A stretch of 64,000 nucleotides of DNA from Paenibacillus rubinfantis (GTDB lineage Bacteria; Bacillota; Bacilli; Paenibacillales; Paenibacillaceae), in assembly GCF_001486505.1 (NCBI RefSeq), contig NZ_LN909064.1, positions 310,001 to 374,000 on the forward strand, in the 5' to 3' direction. The number at the start of each line of letters is the position of its first letter. Within the stretch, counting starts at the first letter, position 1. Positions 41,160-50,875 of this stretch are shown here, one piece after another. The translations under genes were made by a program, and so were the position numbers. The notes under the pieces were generated by a model. The model did no database searches and had not been told where the DNA came from. It saw only the letters and a list, made by a program, of their open reading frames with translations.

Positions 41160-44100
41160 ATGGAACGCATCAGACGTTTTATCCGCGAACTGTCGGAAGC
41201 CCAGTGGCTGGATCAAATCCAGCTGCGCGGGTGGGAGATCACTTCTTCCGTCTACCAGGTTCCCGGAAGTTACACGAAGGAAACAGATTATTCAGAGGGG
41301 CAAGCCTTCGAGCGGTTCCCAAGCACGCAGGGAACAACGTATTTCTTCCGCACCCAGCTGGAGATCCCGGACGGGTGGCGCGGCGGACAGGTCGGTCTTA
41401 TCTTTGCTTCCGGCGGCGAAGGGCTGCTGCGGATCAACGGCAAATCGGCGCAGGGTCTGGACCGGAACCATACGTTTGTGACGCTGCCGCAGGAGCAAGG
41501 GCAAGGCCCGCTCTCGCTGGAGATCGAGCTGTTTGATCCGATCCCTGAGCCGGTGGATCCACTGAACCAACAAGCGGTCATTCAGCCGCCGATTACACGG
41601 ATCGACAGCCGGCTAGTGCTGGTGAACCGGCCGGTGCAAAGCCTGATGTATACGGCGACGGTGATCCGCGATTCCGCCGTGCTGCTGCCGGAGCAGGATT
41701 TTCGGCGCACCCGTCTGATCGAGGCGCTGTATGCCGCGATGGATGGATTTGTGGCGCTGGACGCGGAAGCGGTCCGCGAAGGCGGAGCAATTGCCGAGCT
41801 GGAGCAGAAGCTCGCGGAGCGAGTTAAAGCGATCGGTGGCAACGCTGAGGGCTTGATCCAAATGGTCGGCCAGTCGCATATCGACATCGCCTGGCTGTGG
41901 CCGGTGCGGGAGACGGTGCGCAAGACCAGCCGGACGTTCTCGACGGTGGATGCGCTGATGCGCGAATACCCGGAATACCGCTACACGCAGAGTCAACCGC
42001 TGCTGTTCGCCTTCCTGAAGGAGAACGACCCCGAGTTGTATGAGCGGGTGAAGGCGCGGATCAAGGAAGGTCGCTGGGAATTGGTCGGCGGTATGTGGGT
42101 AGAGCCCGATTTGAACCTGCCCAGCGGCGAATCGCTGATGCGGCAGATGCTGTACGGGCAGCGTTTCTATCAGGAGGAGTTTGGTTTTACCTCCGAGATC
42201 GAATGGCTGCCGGATACGTTTGGCTATTGCGCCTCCTTACCGCAAATTTTGAAGCATGGCGGGATTCGCTATTTCATGACGACCAAGCTGGGCTGGAACG
42301 ACACCAACGTATTCCCGTACGACCTGTTCCATTGGGTGGGCATCGATGGTACGCCAATGTTGTCGTATCTCAACCACGGCGTAAACGAAAATACGCTGCC
42401 GAAGGACGTTCATGACCACTGGCAGTCTTATCGTCAGAAGGCCGTTCATCCGGAGCAAATGCTGCTCTACGGACATGGCGACGGCGGCGGCGGGGTCACC
42501 CGCGAAATGCTGGAGTACATTAACCGCGCCGAGCTGATGGTAGGTCAGCCGGCGAGCGAATATAGCACGGCGGCGGAGTTCTTCGCCGGAATCGAATCGG
42601 CGCAGCCGAAGCTGCCGGCATGGCACGGCGATCTGTATTTGGAGCTGCACCGGGGGACGTATACGACCCACGGGCGCAACAAGCGCAGCAATCGCAAAGC
42701 GGAGATTTTGTACCGCGAAGCCGAGCTGTGGAACGCATTGGCCGCTGCGTCGATGCCAGCGGATCAGCAGCGCGAGGCGCAAAGCACGCTGCAGGCGGGC
42801 TGGAAGCTGATTTTGCTGAACCAGTTCCACGACATCATTCCGGGTTCGGCGATTACCGAATCGTACGAGACGTCCACGAAGGAATATGTAGAAATTTTTG
42901 ATAAGGGCCAAACCGGACTGCATCATGGCCTCGCAACACTGGTTCAACAAGTAAAAACCTCCGGCGAAGGTACGCCATACGTCGTCTTCAACAGCCTCGG
43001 CTGGACGCGCGATATGGTCGTGGCACTTTCCGATCCAATGGATCTCAACGGCGCGGCTGCTTTCGATGAGCAGGGGACGCGCCTTGAGCTGGACATCCGG
43101 ACGGATCTTCACGGAGAAGCAGCGGCTTGGGTCCGTGTGCCGGAAGTTCCGGCGCTTGGCTACAAGACGATTTGGCTGCGGCCCAAAGCGGAAGCCATTG
43201 ACGGAACAACCGCGGCAGCAAATTCCGCAACTGGAAGCCAGGTGTTCCAAGGCGAGTGGGAAACGGAATTCTACCGCCTGAAATTCAATGACCGCGGGGA
43301 GATCGTCAGCCTGTGGGATAAGGAAGCGAACCGTGAGGTCGTGAAGTCGGGCGAAAGCGCGAACCGCTTCCACTTCTACCACGACCGTCCGACGCTGTGG
43401 GACGCTTGGGACATTGACCCGCGTTATGAACAGCAGCCGGCCGGAGAGGCCGCATTGCTGGAGAGCGGTTTGGTTGCAAGCGGTCCAGTCCAAGACGTGC
43501 TGCGCTTCCGCTGGAGCATCGGCCAATCGGAAATCACGCAGGATGTGATCCTGTATCATCACGACAAACGTATCGACTTCCAAACGAAAGTGAGTTGGAA
43601 TGAAGCTCACAAGCTGCTGAAGGTTGGCTTCCCAATCGATGTCGTTACGGACAAAGCCACCTACGAAATTCCGTTTGGTGCGCTGGAACGCCCAACGCAT
43701 CGCAACACGAGCTGGGAGCAGGCGCAATTTGAGGTGTGCGGACACCGGTTCGCCGACGTTTCCGAACGCGGCTACGGCGTCAGCCTCCTGAACGATTGCA
43801 AATACGGTTACGACATCCAGGGCAGCACAATTCGTTTGTCGCTGCTGCGGGCGCCGAAATGGCCGGATGTGACCGCCGATCTAGGCGAGCATGAATTTAC
43901 GTATTCGCTGTATCCGCACCAAGGCGATTGGCAAACCGCGCACACGGTGCGCGCGGCAGCTGAGCTGAACCACGCTCCAGTGGTGATGACAGCCGAAGCG
44001 CATGAAGGTACGCTCCCTTCCGCGGGCACGCTGCTTGGATATACCGGCGAGCATGTCGTGCTCGACACGGTGAAACCGGCCGAGGACGGCGACGGCGTAA

Positions 44101-44285
44101 TCCTGCGTCTGTACGAATCGGCGGGCGGCCGCGAGCGCGTGGCGTTGAATTGGAACGAGCCGGTTTCGGGCGCGTTCCTGTCCGATGCGCTGGAGCGGGA
44201 GCTTGAACCGATGGCGATGGCGGACGCGGGACGGATCGAGCTCGATTTTGCCCCGTATGAGATTAAGACGCTGAAGTTGAAGTAA
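41160..44285 (+). CDS. alpha-mannosidase, glycoside hydrolase family 38
   Basis: The 1,041-residue protein is a full-length GH38 alpha-mannosidase. An N-terminal beta domain (about 1-230) precedes the catalytic domain, with GQSHIDIAWLWP (zinc site, about 235-250), the nucleophile Asp in WLPDTFGY (D352), and GHGDGGGG. A helical linker domain and large C-terminal beta domains (PYVVFNSLGWTRDMV onward) follow. It removes alpha-linked mannose from the non-reducing end of glycans and is likely cytoplasmic, as there is no signal peptide. It starts 6 bp after the GH3 gene, whose last codons provide GGGAGG. The gap to the next gene holds a repeat array, which may interrupt the operon. Confidence 0.93.
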   Translation: MERIRRFIRELSEAQWLDQIQLRGWEITSSVYQVPGSYTKETDYSEGQAFERFPSTQGTTYFFRTQLEIPDGWRGGQVGLIFASGGEGLLRINGKSAQGLDRNHTFVTLPQEQGQGPLSLEIELFDPIPEPVDPLNQQAVIQPPITRIDSRLVLVNRPVQSLMYTATVIRDSAVLLPEQDFRRTRLIEALYAAMDGFVALDAEAVREGGAIAELEQKLAERVKAIGGNAEGLIQMVGQSHIDIAWLWPVRETVRKTSRTFSTVDALMREYPEYRYTQSQPLLFAFLKENDPELYERVKARIKEGRWELVGGMWVEPDLNLPSGESLMRQMLYGQRFYQEEFGFTSEIEWLPDTFGYCASLPQILKHGGIRYFMTTKLGWNDTNVFPYDLFHWVGIDGTPMLSYLNHGVNENTLPKDVHDHWQSYRQKAVHPEQMLLYGHGDGGGGVTREMLEYINRAELMVGQPASEYSTAAEFFAGIESAQPKLPAWHGDLYLELHRGTYTTHGRNKRSNRKAEILYREAELWNALAAASMPADQQREAQSTLQAGWKLILLNQFHDIIPGSAITESYETSTKEYVEIFDKGQTGLHHGLATLVQQVKTSGEGTPYVVFNSLGWTRDMVVALSDPMDLNGAAAFDEQGTRLELDIRTDLHGEAAAWVRVPEVPALGYKTIWLRPKAEAIDGTTAAANSATGSQVFQGEWETEFYRLKFNDRGEIVSLWDKEANREVVKSGESANRFHFYHDRPTLWDAWDIDPRYEQQPAGEAALLESGLVASGPVQDVLRFRWSIGQSEITQDVILYHHDKRIDFQTKVSWNEAHKLLKVGFPIDVVTDKATYEIPFGALERPTHRNTSWEQAQFEVCGHRFADVSERGYGVSLLNDCKYGYDIQGSTIRLSLLRAPKWPDVTADLGEHEFTYSLYPHQGDWQTAHTVRAAAELNHAPVVMTAEAHEGTLPSAGTLLGYTGEHVVLDTVKPAEDGDGVILRLYESAGGRERVALNWNEPVSGAFLSDALERELEPMAMADAGRIELDFAPYEIKTLKLK

Positions 44286-44340
44286 GATGTGAATATTTGT
44301 GGGGGCGCGTGTGGTGGCACGAGAGATTAGCTGGAAAAAG

Positions 44341-44513
44341 TAACGTTAATTTCGACTGTATCTTGGGATGGGGTGAATTTAACTGGAATTTCTACCGTTA
44401 ATTTATCGAATATCCGCCGACTTGGGCCAATCATGCTAAATTTACAGCACGATTTACCGTTAAATGAACAATTTAGCGGGAAACCGGTGAATTAGCAGTA
44501 GGATTTACCGTTA
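44341..44513. repeat. four-unit inverted repeat array C (TAACGGTAAAT family)
   Basis: The 315-bp gap between the GH38 and GH125 genes holds four related units. Two are forward, at about 44341-44363 and 44393-44415, and two are reverse, at 44440-44462 and 44491-44513. The reverse pair read TAACGGTAAATC in inverse and are well conserved; the forward pair (TAACGTTAATTT, TACCGTTAATTT) are more degenerate. Same-strand neighbours are 51-52 bp apart. Confidence 0.75.
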
Positions 44514-44600
44514 ATTTGCAACTCGTCCGCCCGTCCGCCCCCAAACGTTATCAGCGAAGCCACAAATGAAATCACGATAAAGGAGCGAGACGACAAGCTC

Positions 44601-45920
44601 ATGGAACAATTTAGACTCCCGAAAATTCCGATGCCGCAGCTGGAAATGCCGCAATCCATCAAGGACGTGCTGGCCGAAGCCGAAACGAAACTGGCGCATC
44701 GCCCGAAATTGCTGCAGCTGTTCAAGAATTGTTTTCCGAACACGTTAGAAACGACAACCAAGCTGATGGACGACGGTACCACCTTCGTCATCACCGGTGA
44801 CATCCCGGCCTCCTGGCTGCGTGATTCCGTGGAGCAGGTGATTCACTACGTGCCGTTCGCCAAGAACGATCCCGATTTGCAGCGGATCATCAGCGGGTTG
44901 ATCAAACGCCATATCAACTATGTGCATATCGATCCATACGCCAACGCGTTTAACGAATCGGCTAACGACTGGCACTGGAACACGACCGACGTGACCGAGA
45001 TGTCCCCATGGGTATGGGAGCGCAAATTCGAGATCGATTCCTTGTGCTTCGTGGTCCGTTTGGCTTACATGTATTGGAAGGAAACCGAGCAGACCGATAT
45101 TTTTGACGCTGGCTTCAAGGCAGCGATGCGAAAGATCTACGAGCTGTTCAAAACCGAGCAGCATCACTTCGAGAAATCGCCTTACCGCTTCACTCGTAAC
45201 AACGGGATTCCAACCGATTCCTTGCGGAACAACGGAATGGGGATGCCGGTGAACTATACGGGCATGATCTGGTCGGGTTTCCGTTCCAGCGACGACGCTT
45301 GCGATTTCCATTACAACATTCCGGGCAACATGTTTGCGGTTGTCGCGCTGCGTCAAATGCAGGAATTCGCCGAATGGGTTTTCCGCGACATGGACTTCCT
45401 GGCCGAGTTGAAGGAGCTGGAGTTCGAGGTCGATCACGGCATCAAGCTGTACGGGGTTTACCGTCATCCGGAATTCGGTCCGATTTACGCTTACGAAACC
45501 GACGGCTTTGGCAACTACTGCTTGATGGACGACGCCGGCACGCCGGGCTTGATGTCCATTCCGTATTTGGGTTATGTTAGCGCCGACGATCCGATTTATC
45601 AAAATACACGGCGTTTTGCGCTGAGCAAAGAAAACCCGTTCTATTTCGAAGGCAAAGCGGCAAAAGGCATCGGCAGCCCGCATACACCGGAGAATTACAT
45701 TTGGCATATGGCCTTGTCGATGCAGGGCATCACGGCGCAAACGAAGGAAGAGAAGCTGGAAATGATCGCGATGCTGGAAACGACCGACGCCGGAACCGGC
45801 TATATGCATGAAGGCTTCCACGCCGATGATCCAAACACGTTTACGCGCAAATGGTTCGCTTGGTCAAACAGCTTGTTCTCGCAGCTGGTGTACCGTGCGA
45901 TGCAGGAAGGTATTTTGTAA
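44601..45920 (+). CDS. exo-alpha-1,6-mannosidase, glycoside hydrolase family 125
   Basis: The 439-residue protein matches the GH125 family, metal-independent exo-alpha-1,6-mannosidases with an (alpha/alpha)6 barrel. Recognisable parts are FVITGDIPASWLRDSVEQV (about 62-80), NDWHWNTTDVTEMSPWVWERKFEIDS, SGFRSSDDACDFHYNIPGNMF and the GTPGLMSIPYLGYV segment. Known relatives in streptococci trim the alpha-1,6 arm of host N-glycans. There is no signal peptide. The only Shine-Dalgarno candidate (AAGGAG, 44580-44585) is 15 bp from the ATG, which is unusually far; no other in-frame start lies nearer. It is followed closely by the GH130 gene. Confidence 0.92.
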   Translation: MEQFRLPKIPMPQLEMPQSIKDVLAEAETKLAHRPKLLQLFKNCFPNTLETTTKLMDDGTTFVITGDIPASWLRDSVEQVIHYVPFAKNDPDLQRIISGLIKRHINYVHIDPYANAFNESANDWHWNTTDVTEMSPWVWERKFEIDSLCFVVRLAYMYWKETEQTDIFDAGFKAAMRKIYELFKTEQHHFEKSPYRFTRNNGIPTDSLRNNGMGMPVNYTGMIWSGFRSSDDACDFHYNIPGNMFAVVALRQMQEFAEWVFRDMDFLAELKELEFEVDHGIKLYGVYRHPEFGPIYAYETDGFGNYCLMDDAGTPGLMSIPYLGYVSADDPIYQNTRRFALSKENPFYFEGKAAKGIGSPHTPENYIWHMALSMQGITAQTKEEKLEMIAMLETTDAGTGYMHEGFHADDPNTFTRKWFAWSNSLFSQLVYRAMQEGIL

Positions 45921-45946
45921 ACACTTATCCCAAAGGAGACTAGACC

Positions 45947-46945
45947 ATGAGCAAAATTATCGGCGAAGCCTTGAAAAATATCCCTTGGCAAGATAAACCG
46001 GCCGGCTTGAATGCCCCGGTATGGCGTTACTCCCAAAACCCGATCATCCAGCGCCATGCGATTCCGAACTCCAACAGCGTGTTTAACTCAGCAGTCGTGC
46101 CTTTTGAAGGCGGATTTGCCGGCGTGTTCCGCTGCGATTCCCGTTCGGTCAGCATGGACATTTTCGCAGGATTCAGCGATGACGGTGTGAACTGGAACAT
46201 CAACCACGAGCCGATTCAATTTGAAGGCGACGAGGAAATCACCAAACGCGAATACCGTTATGACCCGCGCGTCTGCAAAATCGGCGATCGCTACTACATC
46301 ACCTGGTGTAACGGCTACCACGGCCCAACGATCGGGATTGCTTACACGACGGACTTCAAGACGTTCCATCAGCTGGAAAACGCCTTTTTGCCGTACAACC
46401 GCAATGGCGTGTTGTTCCCGCGCAAGATCGGCGAACGTTATGCGATGCTCAGCCGCCCAAGCGACACCGGGCACACGCCGTTTGGCGATATTTTCTACAG
46501 CGAAAGCCCAGACCTGACTTTCTGGGGCAAACATCGTTACGTAATGGGGACGATTAACGGCGATGCATCCGCATGGCAATCGAAAAAAATCGGCCCAGGA
46601 CCGGTTCCGATCGAAACCGACCAAGGCTGGCTGCTGATCTACCACGGCGTTATCAATACCTGCAACGGCTTCGTGTACCGCATGGGCTGCGCCCTGCTGG
46701 ACCTCGACAAACCGTGGATCGTCAAAGCACGCTCGCGTAACTATATCCTCGGGCCGGAAGAGCTGTATGAATTGGTTGGCGATGTGCCAAACGTAACCTT
46801 CCCTTGCGCAGCGTTGACCGACGCCGAAACCGGCCGAATCGCCATCTACTACGGCTGTGCGGATACGGTAACTGGCCTGGCCTTCACCACCGTGGACGAG
46901 CTGTTGAAGTACATGGAAGAATATCCGCTAGAGACGGAAGCTTAA
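45947..46945 (+). CDS. beta-mannoside phosphorylase family protein, GH130
   Basis: The 332-residue protein has the five-bladed beta-propeller pattern of GH130. [20 protein letters not shown] (about 43-63), [19 protein letters not shown] with the likely catalytic Asp, [10 protein letters not shown], and [20 protein letters not shown] are family segments. GH130 enzymes use phosphate to split beta-mannosides, giving mannose 1-phosphate; one subgroup acts on Man-beta-1,4-GlcNAc from N-glycans. Together with GH38 and GH125 this substrate is the best guess, but the subgroup cannot be proven by eye. AAAGGAGACTAGACC precedes the ATG. The gene sits 26 bp behind GH125 and 34 bp before the second GH38 gene. 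Confidence 0.9.
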   Translation: MSKIIGEALKNIPWQDKPAGLNAPVWRYSQNPIIQRHAIPNSNSVFNSAVVPFEGGFAGVFRCDSRSVSMDIFAGFSDDGVNWNINHEPIQFEGDEEITKREYRYDPRVCKIGDRYYITWCNGYHGPTIGIAYTTDFKTFHQLENAFLPYNRNGVLFPRKIGERYAMLSRPSDTGHTPFGDIFYSESPDLTFWGKHRYVMGTINGDASAWQSKKIGPGPVPIETDQGWLLIYHGVINTCNGFVYRMGCALLDLDKPWIVKARSRNYILGPEELYELVGDVPNVTFPCAALTDAETGRIAIYYGCADTVTGLAFTTVDELLKYMEEYPLETEA

Positions 46946-46979
46946 GTACAAACCACGGAGGAAAGTGGGGGTTAGAGAA

Positions 46980-49715
46980 ATGAGCAAGCAAAGAACGGCC
47001 CATATCATATCCCATACGCACTGGGACCGGGAATGGTATTTGCCTTACGAGAAGCATCATGTTCGCCTGGTTGAGCTGGTGGACGCGTTGCTGGATAAAT
47101 TGGACGGCGATTCGGCGTTCCGCAGTTTTTACCTGGACGGTCAAACGATCATTCTTGAGGACTACCTACAGGTGCGGCCAGAGAACAAGGATCGCCTGGA
47201 AAAATACATCCGCGAAGGCCGTATCCTCATCGGACCTTGGTACATTCTGCAGGACGCGTTCCTGACGAGTGGCGAAGCGAATGTCCGCAACATGCAAATC
47301 GGCCACCAGGACGCGTTGAAATACGGCGCGCCGGCGAAAATCGGCTATTTCCCCGACACCTTCGGGTTGGTGGGGCAAATCCCGCAATTGATGAAGCAGT
47401 CCGGCATCGGGAACGCCTTTTTTGGCCGCGGCGTAAAGCCAACTGGCTTCAACAATACCGTATCCGACGGCGGGTACGAGTCCTCCTTCTCGGAGCTGAT
47501 CTGGGAAGGGCCGGACGGCTCCAAGGTGCTGGGCATCCTGTTCGCCAACTGGTATTCCAACGGCAACGAAGTGCCGGTGGATGAAGCGGAAGCGAAAGCG
47601 TTCTGGGACCGCAAGCTGGCGGATGCGGAGAAGTACGCCGCCACCGGTGAGCTCCTGTTTATGAACGGCTGCGACCATCAGCCGCTGCAACTGGACCTGC
47701 CGGAAGCGATCCGTACCGCAGAGAAGCTGTACCCGGACACGAAGTTCGTTCATTCGAACTTCCCGGAATATTTAAACCAGCTGGAAACGGCGCTGGAAGG
47801 CCGCGAGCTGTCCACCGTGAAGGGCGAGCTGCGCAGCCAACGTACGGATGGCTGGGGCACGCTGGTGAACACCGCCTCCGCGCGCGTGTACCTGAAGCAG
47901 ATGAACCAGGAAGGCCAAGCTTTGCTGGAAAAAGTCGCCGAGCCGCTAGCCTCGATGGCGAATCTGCTCGGGAAGGATTACCCGCATCACCTCTTTACGT
48001 ATGCGTGGAAAACCTTGATGCAAAACCATCCGCATGACAGCATCTGCGGATGCAGCGTAGACGAGGTTCACCGCGAGATGGTTACCCGCTTCGCGAAGAG
48101 CCGCCACGTTGCCGAGGCGCTCATCGACGACAGCAAGCGGGTGATCGCCGATGCGGTGAACACCTCCGTCTTCGCCCAGTATGGCGAAGACCCGTTGCCG
48201 CTGGTCGTGTTCAATACGACCGGCTGGAACCGCACGGGCACCGTGTCCATCGAGCTGGACGCTGCGCGCTTGTACTTGCGCGATGGTCTTGGCCTCGAGG
48301 AGACCGGCCGCCGCATGAAGGCGGTCGAACTGTCGGGCCGCGAGCTGGTCGACGAGCAGGGGAACTCGGTGCCTTGCACGGTGGAGGATCTCGGGCTGTT
48401 GTTCGGCTACGATTTGCCGGACGACAAGTTCCGCCAGCCGTACATGTGCCGCCGTGTGAAGCTGACGTTCCAAGCGGCGGACATCGCCGCATTGGGCCTG
48501 CGCACCTATGCATGGGTACGCCGGAATTCGGCGGCAGCATCCGCGAAGCCAGCTTCGTTGTTCACCGGTCACCGGGTAATGGAAAACGCGAACCTGAAGG
48601 TAGAAATCGCCGAGGACGGATCTTTTGTGATGACCGACAAAGCGACCGGTCAGGTGTACCGCGATCTTGGCGTGTATGAGAATACCGGCGATATCGGAAA
48701 CGAGTACATGTACAAGCAGCCGGAAGGCGAACAGGCGTTGACCACGAAAGGGCTGGCTGCGCAAATCCGCGTGCTGGAGGATGCCCCGTACCGCGCTTCT
48801 GTGGAAGTGTGCCACGACTGGGAGATCCCGGCTTCCGCCGATGAGAAGCTGGACGAGGAAATGCGCGAGCTGGTGTATTATCCGCATCGCAAAGCGCAGC
48901 GCAGCAGCAAGCTGACGACGCTGAAGCTGCGCACGGTGATTTCGCTGGAAGCCGCCGGCAAAGGCGTTCACATCGAAACGACGATCGACAACACGGCGAA
49001 GGACCATCGAATCCGCGCCTTGTTCCCAACCGATCTGAAGGCCTCGATGCATCAGGTGGATTCGATGTTTGAAATCGCCGAACGCAGCATCGAGCCTGCA
49101 CCGGAATGGGAAAACCCAAGCAACACCCAGCATCAGCAGGCGTTTGTAGACGTCAGCGGCGAAGGGGCCGGCTTGACGGTTGCGAACCTCGGCTTAAACG
49201 AATACGAAGTGCTGCGCGACGGTCGGAACACGATCGCGGTGACGCTGCTTCGTTCCGTGGGCGAGTTGGGCGACTGGGGCTTGTTCCCGACGCCGGAAGC
49301 GCAATGCCTGGGCGTGCACACTGCCCGGATGGAGCTGATCCCGCATAACGGCGACGGCATCGCGTCCGGGGCATTTACGGAAGCCTACCAGTTCCAGATT
49401 CCATGGACGGTCAGCCAAACGGAAATGCACGAAGGCCTGTTGTCTCCGGTGTATACCCCGTTCCTGTGGGAAGGCAAAGAGCTGGCGTTCTCCTCGCTCA
49501 AAATGAACGAGGCGACCGGCGACCTGCTGCTGCGCTGGTACAACATGAGCCGTGAAGCTTCTGAGCTGACGCTTGGCTTGAACATTCCGCATCAGCATTT
49601 CTACAAAACGACGATTCTCGAGGAAGACGCAGCGCCGCTGACCAAGAGCGCGGCAGGCTGTCTGTCCCTGCTAGCCGGGCCTTGTGAGATCGTGACGATC
49701 GGTGTTCGCCAGTAA
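46980..49715 (+). CDS. alpha-mannosidase, glycoside hydrolase family 38 (MngB/YbgG-like)
   Basis: The 911-residue protein is a second GH38 enzyme from a different subgroup. It starts directly with HIISHTHWDREWYLPYEKHH, the zinc-site motif at the N-terminus, as in MngB and streptococcal GH38 enzymes. The nucleophile Asp is in FPDTFGLVGQ (D126), and HPHDSICGCSVDEVH supplies further metal-site residues. Long beta domains follow. Relatives cut alpha-1,3 or mixed alpha-mannose branches, so it may complement the first GH38 enzyme. ATG 46980 is preceded by GGGGG at 9 bp; an earlier GTG at 46965 lies too close to GGAGG. It is last in the operon and followed by a terminator. Confidence 0.92.
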   Translation: MSKQRTAHIISHTHWDREWYLPYEKHHVRLVELVDALLDKLDGDSAFRSFYLDGQTIILEDYLQVRPENKDRLEKYIREGRILIGPWYILQDAFLTSGEANVRNMQIGHQDALKYGAPAKIGYFPDTFGLVGQIPQLMKQSGIGNAFFGRGVKPTGFNNTVSDGGYESSFSELIWEGPDGSKVLGILFANWYSNGNEVPVDEAEAKAFWDRKLADAEKYAATGELLFMNGCDHQPLQLDLPEAIRTAEKLYPDTKFVHSNFPEYLNQLETALEGRELSTVKGELRSQRTDGWGTLVNTASARVYLKQMNQEGQALLEKVAEPLASMANLLGKDYPHHLFTYAWKTLMQNHPHDSICGCSVDEVHREMVTRFAKSRHVAEALIDDSKRVIADAVNTSVFAQYGEDPLPLVVFNTTGWNRTGTVSIELDAARLYLRDGLGLEETGRRMKAVELSGRELVDEQGNSVPCTVEDLGLLFGYDLPDDKFRQPYMCRRVKLTFQAADIAALGLRTYAWVRRNSAAASAKPASLFTGHRVMENANLKVEIAEDGSFVMTDKATGQVYRDLGVYENTGDIGNEYMYKQPEGEQALTTKGLAAQIRVLEDAPYRASVEVCHDWEIPASADEKLDEEMRELVYYPHRKAQRSSKLTTLKLRTVISLEAAGKGVHIETTIDNTAKDHRIRALFPTDLKASMHQVDSMFEIAERSIEPAPEWENPSNTQHQQAFVDVSGEGAGLTVANLGLNEYEVLRDGRNTIAVTLLRSVGELGDWGLFPTPEAQCLGVHTARMELIPHNGDGIASGAFTEAYQFQIPWTVSQTEMHEGLLSPVYTPFLWEGKELAFSSLKMNEATGDLLLRWYNMSREASELTLGLNIPHQHFYKTTILEEDAAPLTKSAAGCLSLLAGPCEIVTIGVRQ

Positions 49716-49755
49716 CTCGGGGGCACCCCTGAACCGAAACCGAGATGAAGGCTTG

Positions 49756-49799
49756 AAGGTTATCCTGCCATTACATGTAGTGGCGGGGTAACCTTTTTG
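49756..49799 (+). terminator. rho-independent terminator of the mannosidase operon
   Basis: AAGGTTATCCTGCCA (49756-49770) pairs, with G-U wobble, with TGGCGGGGTAACCTT (49781-49795), followed by TTTTG. Confidence 0.88.
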
Positions 49800-49826
49800 T
49801 TTTGTCTATGGGAGCTCCTTTGCACG

Positions 49827-49880
49827 ATTATCCCGTTTGCTCAGGAACTTAATCCCCCCCCCCTGATTCAAGGGGATAAT
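49827..49880. repeat. inverted 20-bp repeat pair with C9 run
   Basis: ATTATCCCGTTTGCTCAGGA (49827-49846) and a reversed relative ending GGGATAAT (49861-49880) match at about 15 of 20 positions. A run of nine C lies between them. It is similar in scale to the inner pair of the four-unit arrays but has only two units. Confidence 0.5.
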
Positions 49881-49935
49881 GGCGCAAAGCCCCCTGGACA
49901 GCAAAGGGGGCGGGGCCGGCTAATAGCCAGCTCAT

Positions 49936-49965
49936 AAAAAAAAGAGGTATACCAAAGTATACCTC
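49936..49965 (-). terminator. terminator of the sugar isomerase/epimerase gene
   Basis: On the minus strand GAGGTATAC and GTATACCTC form a perfect 9-bp stem with a 4-nt loop, then eight T. Confidence 0.92.
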
Positions 49966-49983
49966 ACTGTGGATGAAATTGAG

Positions 49984-50841
49984 TTAGACCTCGTCCCAGA
50001 TCCTCCGGACGTTGTCGAAGGCGATGCGTGTGCCCTGGCGGCAGTCTTCCATGCCTTCGTACTCGATGGAGAGGTAGCCGTCGTAGCCGGACGCTTTTAC
50101 GATGCGCAGGATCTCCCACAGGTCGAGGTCGCCTTGACCGGCGATGGCTCCGCGCAGGTATTGGCCGCCCGCGCTGCGGAACCAGCCGGCACCGGGGTTG
50201 CGGTTCTCGGGCCGAACGTAGAAGTCCTTGATGTGAACCATCGAGGCGTAGCCGATGTTCTTCTTCACAGCGACGACGGGGCTCTCGTCAACGCAAACGA
50301 AGTTGCCGACGTCGAGCGTCGTTTTGTAGTTCGGCCGGTCGACGGCATGGATCACCGCCTGTACCCGGTCGCTGGCCTGCACATAGTAGCCGTGGTTCTC
50401 CAGGCTGGTCGTGATCCCATACTGCGCGGCATAATCGGCGATCTCCCGGCAGGCGTCCGCGATCCGCTGCAGGTCCTCCTGGAAACGGACGATCGAGGTG
50501 TCCGGCCGGGAGGCGACATCATGCCGCATCAGCTTGGCGCCCAGCGCATGGGCGTGGTCGACCTCGCGTTTGATGCGGGCGATCTCCGCCGCGTAAGCCT
50601 CTTCCGAGTCGACGATGAAGTTGGCGCCGATTGCATAGTTGGACACAACGATGCCGGCCTGCGTCGCGCGCTCGCGGATTTGCTCAATGAGACCCGGATC
50701 ATCGTTGAAGTTAAACCCCAGCGGTACGATTTCGATATGCTCACCGCCGATGCCGGCGACCCAATCGATCACTTCAAGAAGGGTCATCGATCCGGCTTGC
50801 ATCGCTTGATAGAGACTGTATGAACTGACTCCCAGTTTCAT
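49984..50841 (-). CDS. sugar phosphate isomerase/epimerase family protein (TIM barrel)
   Basis: The 285-residue protein belongs to the xylose-isomerase-like TIM-barrel family (AP endonuclease 2 superfamily). Metal-site segments are HIEIVPLGFN, SLENHGY (about 155), TLDVGNF (about 190), MVHIKDFYV (about 215) and LSIEYEGMED (about 262). Members isomerise or epimerise free or phosphorylated sugars, inositols or keto-sugars; the substrate here is unknown. GGAGATGGACC precedes the ATG. It is in the same direction as a second such gene, but a 530-bp repeat-filled gap divides them, so they may be separate units. Confidence 0.85.
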   Translation of the reverse strand: MKLGVSSYSLYQAMQAGSMTLLEVIDWVAGIGGEHIEIVPLGFNFNDDPGLIEQIRERATQAGIVVSNYAIGANFIVDSEEAYAAEIARIKREVDHAHALGAKLMRHDVASRPDTSIVRFQEDLQRIADACREIADYAAQYGITTSLENHGYYVQASDRVQAVIHAVDRPNYKTTLDVGNFVCVDESPVVAVKKNIGYASMVHIKDFYVRPENRNPGAGWFRSAGGQYLRGAIAGQGDLDLWEILRIVKASGYDGYLSIEYEGMEDCRQGTRIAFDNVRRIWDEV

Positions 50842-50875
50842 AAAAGGTCCATCTCCTTTAATGGTGGTTCTTAGC

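Noticed and set aside
42237..43745. 502-codon open frame antisense to the first GH38 gene
   Set aside because: Shadow of a high-GC gene; composition is that of reverse-read coding sequence.
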